A DNA stretch of 64,000 nucleotides. Source: Lagopus muta. Its lineage: Eukaryota; Chordata; Aves; Galliformes; Phasianidae. A program made the translations under genes and the position numbers. Below are positions 42,401 to 53,472 of this stretch, in pieces. Position 1 is the stretch's first letter. Every line of letters begins with the position of its first letter. Location of the stretch: positions 30,233,933-30,297,932 of the forward strand of contig NC_064439.1 in assembly GCF_023343835.1 (NCBI RefSeq). Direction: 5' to 3'. Under the pieces are notes generated by a model. The model saw only the letters and a list, made by a program, of their open reading frames with translations, had not been told where the DNA came from and did not search any database.

Positions 42401-45400
42401 CAATGGGTATGTATCCATAAAGCTCTCTAAACTTTCCACCTTTACAGCATCTGAGTGACGTTCTTTCCTGCTGGCATTCTCCACAGAAATGTGGATAATG
42501 GGCTCATGTGTGCCTCCATGACCCTTTTGCAGATTTCTGAAACCCTGCAGTATTTTGGGAATATTACTCTTCTTTTTGCACCTGCAAATGAACCAAAGCA
42601 ATAAATCACCCCAGCAAGAACGCATAACTATAGGCTTAGGAATGACTTGCTAGTTGCAAACCAATTAGCAGGAAATGGTACAGGCTGGCCAGGCTCTCTC
42701 CACTTCTGGCCCTGTCCACCTGAATTTGTTACAACCACGTGGGCCAAAACATCGTTCATCTCTAGAAGTATCATCTACTCATGCAAAACATCTAGCTCTT
42801 TGCCCTATAGCCTGTGTTGGTGAAGATGTAGATTATGGCTATATCCTGCTGGGCATTTCCTCAGCAAGTATCACTGCCTAATTCTCCAGCTCAAGAAGCC
42901 CTAAACCCCCCAAGAGCTGGCTAGAGCCACAGCACCAAAAAAAGCATTTTCCACCACCTCCTATGCCTTATCACCAAAGAGAGCAAGACTCGTGCAGCCT
43001 CAGTGTCTTGTAGGCACAGCAGCCTGTACTGGATTTGCATTATGTCACTGTTAGAAATGTGGTCTTGAGGAAGCAGATGTCCAGTTCCTTGCTTCTGTTG
43101 CCAACTATGTCATACTCCCTGCTTAAATAAAGCTGAAATCCACTGGGTTGAAATACACTGCAAAAGGATTTTTAACAGCGTCTTTCTAGAATCTTATTTC
43201 AAAATCTCATAGCTGTAATGGTAGAAATACCTGCTTACAAAATACGTGTTAAGAAACTTTATCTTTTGCATTTGGAAGTTGCATAGATGAAGGAAATTTA
43301 TATTTATATAATTTATATTTTACACAGAAAACCTGGAAAATGCTGACTGCTGAACAAATTTATTTAAATCTAATTTATACTCACGTAGCTGTAAGCGTCT
43401 ACAGTGACCAAATCATTTCAAAAATAAACCAAACCATGACTCTTACAAAAACATTATAAAGTTCTTTGTTGTTTTAGTACTAAATTCTAGAAAGCGTTCA
43501 TAGCGTTGAATGCAAGCCAAAAATCCTGCAGGAGTTCGATACCTAATCAGTAGCTGGTGTTTGGTGCTAGGGACTTATTCTTTTGCTTACAGCCCAAGAA
43601 ACAGAATACGTAGATCAGTAACTGGGAATGAGAGGAAGAGTCACAGATTCAAGAGATGTCCTGGTTGCGTTTGTGCTCTCATACCACTGCGATTCTCTTT
43701 TAGAGGCGAGGAAATGATGACTGGAGCAAGGGAAATCTTTTGATATCTTCTATCACACTGCAACGTTAGCAACACTTGATTTTCTTTCCAAATCAAGATG
43801 TAGCAACCCTGGAATATAACTGCTCTGCACATCACTGACACAAATGATGGGCAGATCCTGGAGGAAAAAGAGTGGATGCTTCCTTTGACTAAAACAAGGG
43901 AGTGCAGGGGGATTCTCCACCTTATTTCATTAAGCACAAAACCACACTCACCAAAATTTGTTGTACTTCTAAAATCTTTTCCTTCCCAACTCAGTATAAG
44001 CACTGTGGCTCATGGAAGTCAAGAATGTAAAATTCAAGTCTAGTGTAGGAATAGTCCTTCTCCTTTCTTTTTATTTCTATGTATCAATTACCGAAATCAT
44101 CCTTCTCATTGTATCAGTGCAAGATCTCTGGATCAGACCCTATCTTTAGCAAATGTAAACAGATAAACCATTAGTTGCAAGACTCATGGGCGTATCTACT
44201 GCAGAGATACACGTTTATACCAACATACAATTAGGAGAGTACTCTGTATTTAAGAGTCTTTCTGTCATTTGTTAAGAACAGTTTTTTTGTCGGTTGTTGT
44301 AGGAATGAACTCATTACAAATAAATCTTGTTCCACATTTCTGAGGAGGGCAAAGTAGTAATTAAAGGAACTGCGCACACCTCTCACCTGCCCTTACTAAA
44401 GGTGTAATTCAGAGCTCTGGTGAGGGAAAGGCTGCTTCCCCTAACAAACAGAATCTCCTGTGCTCTTCTTGAGGGCCAGACCTGGGCTCGAGGACATACT
44501 AAGGTGTTCCATCCTTCCCAGAAATTCCAGTTACGTATCTGTCACCCACAGTTTGAAAAAAGAAAACGTGCTCAGTTCCCAAGGAGACGCCATAAGAAAT
44601 GCAATAAGAACAAGAAAGATCTGACAATTCAAGGGAGGTCACAATCTCATGTATGTTTTTAAATCCTAAAGTTTTTCCCTGTAGGACCATGGGACAGGTG
44701 CCAGGGAAGCCTTTTCATATCACCAACCTTTTCCCAATATTAACAGTGCTCAGTTGTTCTCAGTGGTCCCTCTCCCATGCACACACACAATACCACAGAG
44801 ATTTTTTGAGCAATTTATTAGGCAGCTGGTGCTGGCTAAGCCGAGAGCACAGAGGAGTAGATATGAAAGGGAATGGTTTGAGGGAAACTCAAACACAAGC
44901 AAAAACCTGAAGAGAACAGTTATGTATCCTTGGTGTTTGGCTCATGCTTTACCTACATGTTACAGCACTACATATGTTGAGTTAGTCAGAGCACTTCTTA
45001 TGGCAGGGACAGCACCTCCTACGCGTTTAAACAAGAACCCAACAAAATAAGGCTTCAGGGCACTCTGGCAGCACAATAAAAAAACATATATCCAGGTTGA
45101 TTGACAGAAATTGGTGAGACAGATACTGCTTACACTTCTCTCAGGAAGTTCCCATTACAAAAGTGGCACATCAGTCACTGAATCCACTGCATTGCTCAGG
45201 ACAGATGAGCCCCTTACTAACAAGCCACAGTGAACAGCAAAAGGAGTCTTCTTCTTTTTCTTTTTTTCTCTGTGAGGGAGCCACAGAAAGGATGGTAATG
45301 CCTAGCATGGCCGATCTCCAGGACAGGATGTGCACCTACTATGCTCAAAGAAAGCAAGAATAAACATCTCTGTGGAACCCAAATACTTAGCTGATACCAA

Positions 45401-47764
45401 ATATCTATTCTCAAGCATTACCTCTCTTGTGAGCATGCAGAAACACAAAAGATAGAGTAGTCATATAGAAAAGGCAAGGACAGAGCAGGTTTGTGTAAGC
45501 ACAAGCTCTCTGCCTCACCCTCATGCAGCACTGGTCCAGTTCAAACTTGACTTACCTCCCTACAGCTGGTAGGGCACTAGCTCTCTCCATTGGCAGGACA
45601 CGAAAAAAACAAGCTGGCCTGGTGGCTGGCTTTTCCTTTTCTCACTGATCACCTCTCCCTGCAGCACTGTATCAGCACTGTACCCCTTCTGTCCTTCTCC
45701 CATGGGTTCTTGGTAGAAGTTTTTTTTCCATCATTCAGAGGGTAACTGATAGGGCTGGACTGGAGAAGTGGCAGGCCAAGATGAGTTCTCACAGTGCAGT
45801 GAAGAGGAGGTGGTGATAGCCACAGCAGAAGTAATACATTTCAGAATTGTTTCTCACCTGCAAAACAGTGATTTAAGGAAACTCGAGTTTATCAAATTAG
45901 TCAGAGATGTTGTGCTAGCTCAGAAGAGAACCTGACAGGAAGGAAGATTCCTTCATGATAACCAATTGATGAGGCAGCATCTCTAGTGCATACATTTTCC
46001 CTCCAGTCATCACAGTGCTAGGATACACTTTCAGTCAATCTTGTTGAACAGTGAGGGTGCAAGGTGGTCCCCAGTGGCAAATCTATGCCCATATCTGCCT
46101 AAGGAGTTCAGCACAGCCCAAAGCAGCACGAGTTCCAGCTCTGCCAGAGCTGAGCAGGGTTCTGTGCATGCAACTTGCCTAATGCAGGAGGGCATATCTT
46201 TAAACAGGATATTGCATAGATTAGGGGATGTTAAGGTTTGTATTGGCTTAAACGTAAGGGTGTTACTAAAAGTACAGTTTCCTTAATGTTTTGATAGAGA
46301 TCTTTCAGGAGCTTGACAATCCATCTGTCAGGCTCACATCTAGCCAGCACCTACACCTTCTGCCTCCCACCTATGTCAGGATGGGTTTTGCTAGTTTATC
46401 AGTGGGTACCATTTATTTTCAGTAGGCATCACGTTTTTGTTCTTTTGATAACCCTGAAGAAGAAACAACGCTTTGTGGTCTCTACAAGCAGCTGTTAAAT
46501 CTTCCAAGAGATGAACAGTTTGTAAGGTGCAGCCCTGGCAAACAGCTAGGTATGAGAAACACCTTCAAGGCTCATACCAGTATGCTGTATCTCCAGCATT
46601 ATTATCCCCCCAAAATCTTTTACTATGAAAATAACCAGACCAATCACCCTGTAGCCAGTTCCGTACCAATACTTTGATGTCTGTACTTGGTTACAGAGAA
46701 ATGAGAGCATAATGAGAGCTTGTTCGGTCTAGCAGGCAACTACCTCGAGCCAAATAAATAAAGCACATTTTTTAAAAAGCCTTTTGCTTCCTGTAGAATG
46801 CTGCTTTGTTTGCCATCATTGTTTGGCAAATAGGAAAGGGCTTATCTCTCCTTCACAGAAACTACTGCAGCTATAGAAGAGCTCCAGAAACTTGTCAGTC
46901 TTTACTAAGAAAAAAAAATATTGGTTTAACTGCATTTGCCAGGAAATTATCTGAACCTTCAGAAAGAGAGAAGGTGTAAAAATCAGTTTACTGGACTATG
47001 CCATTCTTTCCAGGTTTTTAGCATTTCATTCAAATTCAAGGATCTTATCAGGTACATTTTCAAAAGGTAGCTACAGTAACCTTTGTCATTAGACCATTCC
47101 CATATTAGATATCTTTTGGTTTGTTGCACAATTAGCATTCCCCTCTCCAATGCAATATGTGCCATATTTATGTTTAATTACTTTGCGATTAAAATTTAAG
47201 TGACTACGTCTGGTTTCTAGCAGATGGAGGTAAAGGCATAGCTTTGACCCTAGTTACAGTTTTGTTTAACCCCCTCTAGAGAAACATAGTTACTGTGCAT
47301 TAATATACAGCCTTTCACCACCAGGCCTGTTAGTGTACATTATGGACTAATAATAATAATTATATTGTCAAAGAATTCAAACTGCATAACAATACAATCT
47401 CCTCTGAAATGTGAAGCGCTATAGGTAATGAAACCTACTTTTCTTTGTACAGTCAGCTCGAGCCTCTTTCTGAACAAACTGACATTAAGTAAATAGTAGA
47501 CCTGGTTGCCCCCTCCTCCAGGAGAAACCACAGAAGGGAGCAGAGTGGGAGGAAACCTCCAGGGAGCTTGTCCTTGTTGAGACTGTGCTTGAGCTTTTCT
47601 CCTCCCTGCACTGCCTTCTCACATGCATGTGAATGGGATTGAAAAAAGGTGTCCTACCTGGAGGAGATGCTGCTGAGGGTCTTAGGCAGGTTGACAGAGG
47701 AAAGGTGTGTTGCTCTTTGCACGCTGCTGTGCTTGCAGCTCTCTGGGTACTCAGAAAGGACAGG
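36486..47764. other. Intergenic DNA upstream of CDCA7L, no gene recognised
   Basis: More than 11 kb of ordinary AT-rich sequence. The longest open frames (about 130-138 codons near 40683-41075 plus and 42209-42625 minus) have no recognisable similarity, no CpG context and no neighbouring exons, so I treat them as chance. Confidence 0.55.
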
Positions 47765-47918
47765 CTTGAGGGAAATGGCGGAGCCACCATCCCTCATGGT
47801 GATCAAGCACTGAGGAGACGTGGCAATGAAGGGCATAGATTAGCAGGCATGGTGGGGATGGGCTGATGGTCGGACTCCATGATCTTAGAAGTCTTTTCCA
47901 ACCTTACAGATTCTCTGG
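47765..47918 (+). mobile_element. CR1 3' end
   Basis: Plus-strand CR1 tail (GGAGCCACCATCCCTCATGG ... ACTCCATGATCTTAGAAGTC ... TTCCAACCTTACAGATTCTC). The usual TTTAG/GGGCATGGTGGGGATGG segment is recognisable. It ends about 430 bases before the GC island at 48.34 kb. Confidence 0.88.
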
Positions 47919-48339
47919 CATTGCTGCAGCAGCAGCTGTACTTTACAGAGTAATGGCTCACACTGCTTCCTCTCAGCACAGTGCTGTGGCCAGGCTGTGT
48001 GCAGGGACTTTGTTCTGACTTCACTACCATTAGCAACCTATGCATTTCCAGAGCGCAGTGCCCCGGCTCTCCACACCAGCCAGCAGATCGGTGTACCCAG
48101 ATGTTCCTGCAATCACGTTTTGTTCATCTGGTCCCTTGTTAAGAATAAGAGCTATAAGAACAGATGAAGCTCAGTGTCCTGCCTTTGTGGTTTGGTAGAA
48201 GCCAAAGCAACCCAGGAGCTACTTTCCTAATTCCAGGCGCACATGATTCAACTAATTTTTCCACTAGGATTCCATACATACTTTTCCTATAAAACTGCCC
48301 CCCTACTAAACCTCTCTCTCACGTACATCCAGATGAGCT

Positions 48340-48650
48340 CAGCACACCGGGCGAATCTTCCGGCCCCCACCGCGCTTCCTCAGGAGCCCGCCGCCGTTCC
48401 GTGCTGCAATGGCGCCATCTGCTGGAGCGCGACCGCAGTGCTCTCCAGTGTTGGGGCGGGTGGGCCGTCCTGACACCTGCTTGGCTGCTGGTGCCCGAGG
48501 CTTTGTGCCCCGAGAGAGAAGGCTCTGCCGCAGCCGGCCTCTGGTCCCCGGACCACTCCTTCCTCCCTCCATGGAGCTGCCTGGCCGTAGTAATGCTGCA
48601 GCAAAGGAGGGTAGGCCTCCATGTAACAGTGAAAGTAGGTAAAAAAGGTC
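48340..48650. promoter_or_regulatory. Orphan GC-rich island with CTCF match
   Basis: A CpG-rich patch of about 300 bases in otherwise AT-rich DNA, about 12.7 kb upstream of the CDCA7L start. Open frames exist on both strands, as expected by chance in GC-rich DNA, and none resembles a known protein. Promoter, enhancer or insulator are all possible. A plus-strand splice-donor-like AGTAG|GTAAAA is at about 48637. Confidence 0.55.
48412..48425 (-). promoter_or_regulatory. CTCF-type site
   Basis: The minus strand reads CCAGCAGATGGCGC, an exact match to the CTCF core consensus CCASYAGRKGGCRS. It sits in the middle of the GC-rich island, which raises the chance that it is real. The motif points toward CDCA7L (leftward). 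Confidence 0.6.
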
Positions 48651-51043
48651 AACTCTTCCGCAGAGCATGAAGCAGGTGGAACTACGATCGATCACTGCTG
48701 AGGCAAGGAAATAACCAAGATCTGAAACATCTCTAAGAAAAAAATAAAATACTTAAAAAAAAAGAAAACAGAAAAAAGAAAAAAACACCTAAGAGACTTA
48801 TTTCATTCCATCCACTCCTTGGCAGTCAGAAAGAGCAAAAAACAACTTGTCTTACAGCACACTGTACTGTACAGTATGGCTCCAATTTCTTCTCCTAGTT
48901 ATAGTGGTATAAAAGCAAGAAGGCAAGGGAATTACACAGGTATAAAACCAGCATTATCATCTCCTAGGTCTCTTTAAATATTACTGAACCCTACTGCTGA
49001 TCCTTCTTTGTCTGCCTGTTAGATTGTTAAAAAGGCACACGCATTTATCCATAGTACACCATATCATGTGAAGGGGTTCTTTTATTGGCTTTGATCTTTC
49101 TTTTTTCTTTTATTATTTCTTTGAAGAAATGCAGGACTATTACCTCAATCTAGCCAGCTGGCCTGCTGGGGCTCCCTTTGCTACATCAGGGGTTTCTCCT
49201 TTTTCTAATCCTCTCTTTATGGATAGCCCTTCTATACCGTCTAACGACTCTTGGCTAAAGAGTGTATTTTGTTATTACTACCTGTTGTTTAGAAATTCAT
49301 TTTATTTGGTGTAGGTGTTGTTAATTGTTTGCTAATGAAAACCTGCACAATCCATGCAGGTCGGGATTATGCTGGTCTTCATAGCAATTAACTCTTTCTT
49401 CCTTTCTGTTCTCACTTAGAATCCCTCTAGCACTTCTCAGCTTTTATATATCAAGCCCATTTCTACTTTTTGGAGGACCCAACCACACATAGCACCAGAA
49501 AGCTTCTCTTCCCATGTGTGATTTTAGAACAGCAGAGATGGATGGATGTTTTGTAATTTGCAAGATGTTTGTGTGTAAAATGCATTAATGTCTGAGCAAT
49601 CCTGGAGCAAGATGTGTAGGACAAGCCTACAGTCTATAAAAAACTGAGATTATTCTGTTTCGGAAATGGGGATAACCTCAAAACAAGGATTCTTGTATTC
49701 CTCTATCTTATAAATGCTATTTGGATGCAGTAGTGCCCCAACTTTACACATGTAGAATGAAGAATACCATGCTTTGAAAAGTTTACCACTTAAGAGAACA
49801 AAGGCAGATCAACAACATTAGAAAGACAAAGAACAGCTTTACAATGTAATAGAAACACAAAACTGGTGGGTACCATTCTCTCCTCCTCTATTTCCCCTCT
49901 GCACGACCTTGTATCTCAGGAGTTTCTTTACATCCATGTCATCAAGAGGATGATTGGATTTAGGCAGGTGAATGCCCTCAGCCCACACGCTGCCCAGGCT
50001 GTTGATCTGTGTACACTGAGGAATACATTAAGGTAAAAGCTTTCAGAAGGAAGGTGCAGCATAGGATACATCTCCTGAGGCAGACATACCCAAGCAGCAG
50101 CTCCCTTCTGTCTTTGCTAAGAAGTGGAGTTTTGCCCACATTTTGCAACTGCTGGAAAACGCATGAGCAGCAAAAAGAGGAAGACGCCTCTTTCACCCTC
50201 ACTCTGTCTTTAGAGAAAGGAGAGGAGAGGCAGTAAAACACCAATATCGGACAGGTTCAGGGCTGCCTAGGGAATCAGCAAGCTAAACCCCTGATCCTTG
50301 AGCCTGAATGTGCAGGTGACTCACTCATGAAGGAATCACACATCTCACTTCCAGCTCTGCAAAGGGCAATGACAGTTCAGCTATGGCCTCATATCATTCT
50401 TACACCAAGAAGCATCAGAGCATTTGCAAGTTCGTTTTTTGTTGTTTTCTGTTTTTTAACACCTCAAACAAGATTTGTTTTTTTAACAACAGCCAGAATA
50501 TCTTCATGCTCTTCAGTATCTTGGATTTGAATAACATGACTCTGAACTGTCATGCTTTGCATGACACGATGAAAGTGAACATAGTGTATATACTGAAGAG
50601 TTTGCAGGAAATGGCTGAAGTAAAACCAGGAATACTACATTTTGCGTCAGGAACATTGCTGCAAGCAAGGAAAAAAATAATACTGAAAAAAGAAAGAGGG
50701 AGAGAAAGGATCATATATTAAAGGCCATATAGCCTTTATAGTTTGTTTTCTTCAGTGTTGTCCTGGATGCTGAATACTAATGTGCTTTAATTAACTCTCG
50801 ACCTTCTTGAGTTCCCTTGACAGCTGATTCTGTAAGGCTAAAGCATTATAGTACATCGCTAGGATGTTATTCAGTTGATCTCTCTATAATAAAAATATAA
50901 ATGTCCTAATTATTTTTCCAGCCACCACTGCCAGTTCTGCTAAGTGCCAGGCAACAGTGCTGCCGTGTGTGATTGATGGCACCCTGCCAGTCATGTGTAA
51001 CCATATTACTCATTGAGGCTCCAAGCAAAACCAGGTTGGCATG
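48651..51043. other. Intergenic DNA, nothing recognised
   Basis: Starts with an A-rich patch (48735-48790) just after the GC island; otherwise AT-rich and featureless to me. Confidence 0.5.
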
Positions 51044-51205
51044 ACATAGAATCATAGAATTGCTCAGGTTGGAAAGGGCCTTAAAGATCACCAAGTCCAA
51101 ACGCAACCTAACCATACTACCCTAACTCTAACAACCCTCCAATAGATCATGGCCCTGAGTGCTACATCCAAACAGTTTTAAACACAGTCAGTGATGGTGA
51201 CTCAA
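51044..51205 (-). mobile_element. CR1 3' end
   Basis: Inverted terminus (ATAGAATCATAGAATTGCTC) then GGTTGGAAAGGGCCTTAAAG and a degenerate tail region to about 51205. Confidence 0.92.
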
Positions 51206-52933
51206 GATTTCAAAGCTGGCTTCAGCAAAGGCTCCTTTCTTAGAGCAACCAGTATGCAAAAGGAGAAAAAGGAAGGGCAGGAGGACTGCGGCAAACCAAG
51301 ACTAAAACTAAGTAACATCACATCACTATATGTTTGGAACGTAACTTATATTCCCTGCTAGTTCTTCCAGTAGTCAGAACATCTTTAAAATCTTGTTAAA
51401 AGGTTTCTTTTATCTTTCTCATCACTTTTGACGTTTCCCTCTCACTCTCTTTTGCCCCTCCAGTTTGCCATTGCTAGGGCTCTCTTTTTCTCACCCCAAT
51501 TGAGCTCACCTCAGCCTAGTTTCAGAGTTACTGCCTGTGTGCCCTGAGTCTAGACAGACATCCTGTTATGGTCTAACTGCTTCTAAGAGAGCTTCAAAGG
51601 GGCTCTGCTTCTTTCATTACACCTGGGGCCTCTTCACCCCACTCATTTGCAGTCCCAGCATGCTGACTAGCAGAAACCTACAGCAAAGAGAACTTAGGGA
51701 AGTGCCAACCTGTTTTTGCTTGGAGCTCTTCTCGATGCAGACAGCAAACCAGGGAAAGTCAACTCAGTTTAATAGCAGAGAGAAAAAACATAGTACAGAG
51801 AGCCAAAGGCAAAAGCTACCTTTTAAGGCTCAAGTTTTGTTTTTGAGGATCATTGAAGCAGCAAAAAAAAAACAGTAGTTAGGAGGTTAATTCTGGCCTG
51901 ATTTGCACACTGTTCTGTATTACTGAAACTTTGGGCACTAATTTTGGCACTGCACCAGCAAAGCTGCAGATATATTTGGGTATCTCATCTCACCAACTGC
52001 CTAATGCTCTTGCATTAGAAATTGGCTATTTGTTTTTACCGAGGCATGATCATGCTAACTGGATGTTGAAATCTTAACAGGGGGGCAGTTGTTAGTTCAC
52101 TGTTGTTTTAAAGAATTTGCCTTAAGGGTATGATATGCTCTGCAAGATACGGCATAAATGCATCAGATCACATCACCACATGCTTCCTTTTGGCTTAAGA
52201 CTGCTCAGTGGCAGCCATTAACACAGAAGCACTTGCTGATTTGATAGACTTTGGTTGGACCTCCTTCTAGATCAGAGAACATGACCAAAATAATTTTGTT
52301 TCAATGCTTTCACAATTCATTTGTCTGGATTTTACTTGATTCTTTCTTTTGCTTGTAGTACATTTTGGGATGCTCCTTAGAAGGCCCTTAACGTGGTCAT
52401 TACCAAGAAAGATTTGTCCTAGTCTCTCTTCATTGTAAAAGAGATGTTTTGGAATTCTAGCAGTAATGCCTGCTTGGGCATTCATAGACATATGATGTAA
52501 TTTCTGCAAGATGCAAATTGGTAGTGCTGTGGAGTCAGTGGGAGTAATCTACAAAAGCCTGTATCTTTCAAGCTAGTAAGGAGCTTATCTTCCACCAGTC
52601 TGCACATCTGTAGTAACTATTTGCATTGTGGGAACTAGTGTACAAAATCAGAAATCCAGCCTAGGAGGTAGAAGACATGAGTATAAGCTTCAGTTCTGTC
52701 TAATGAAAATTAGTCCTGGGGCTAATGCTGAAAGCAGGGATCATATTACTTCTTCCCTGTTTTATCTATCAAGCTTGAAGACACTTTTGGGCAAATAGTG
52801 ATTTACTGCGCATTGGTGTGCCCCAAACCTAGTCAGAGTAGAAAATATAGCTGGGGTAAGAATACTCAGCTTGAACAGCCATTGCAGTCAGTCTTTCTGA
52901 GGAACGACACATGCCATGTTAAGAAGTCAGCAT
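51206..52933. other. Intergenic DNA, nothing recognised
   Basis: No conserved frame or repeat recognised between two CR1 3' ends. Confidence 0.5.
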
Positions 52934-53120
52934 ATAGAATCATAGAATCAGCAAGGCTGAAAAGGACTTACAAGATCATCTAGTCCAACCATCCTCCCAT
53001 CACCATTACTGCCACAAGCCACTAAACCATATCTTGAAGATCCTCATCCAGATACCTCTCAAAAACTGCCAGGGACAGCGACTCCATGACCTCTCTGGGC
53101 AGGCCATTCCAGGGCCTGTT
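52934..53120 (-). mobile_element. CR1 3' end
   Basis: Inverted terminus (ATAGAATCATAGAATCAGCA), then AAAGGACTTACAAGATCATC, GCCAGGGACAGCGACTCCAT and GGGCAGGCCATTCCAGGGCC. It ends about 140 bases before a copy of the hairpin-bearing dispersed repeat. Confidence 0.93.
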
Positions 53121-53262
53121 ATATATTCACCTGTAATACAATATAAAGTGAAACAAGAAAATAGAGCAGCAAAATCTCAGGCCATAGTAAGCAATGAGCC
53201 ACTCAAACACAAAAGCATCAGGCACAGAAATAAGAGAAAGAAGCTACTTAACCTTAGAAAGC

Positions 53263-53472
53263 CTGTAAGATTATCAGGTAGATAGGGATCTCCAGCAAGA
53301 TACCCTCACCTCCACTGCCAACCCTTAAGTGCGGTCTGGAAAGGGGTAGATCCCAGCTCCAGCCTTTCCAGTCACTCAGGTGCATTGCATGCACCTGAGC
53401 TCCCCTGGGTTTTGGCCCTGCCTTTTCACCAGGTGCTCAATCACTGGTTCAAGCTGTGATCTAGCATTTCCA
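53263..53472 (-). repeat. Hairpin-bearing dispersed repeat, copy 2
   Basis: Inverted copy, closest to copy 1 (roughly nine in ten bases over long blocks by eye). It keeps a perfect 10-bp stem with loop TGCAA in the minus reading (53375-53399), then the CACTTAAGGGTTGGCAGTGG block, and ends at CTTACAGGC. It lies shortly after a CR1 3' end of the same orientation. Confidence 0.85.

Noticed and set aside
42209-42625. 138-codon minus-strand open frame
   Set aside because: No recognisable similarity, no promoter context, no neighbouring exons, and ordinary base composition; consistent with chance in 64 kb.
48401-48695. Overlapping open frames on both strands of the 48.4 kb GC island
   Set aside because: Several frames are open at once, which indicates composition and not coding; none resembles a known protein.
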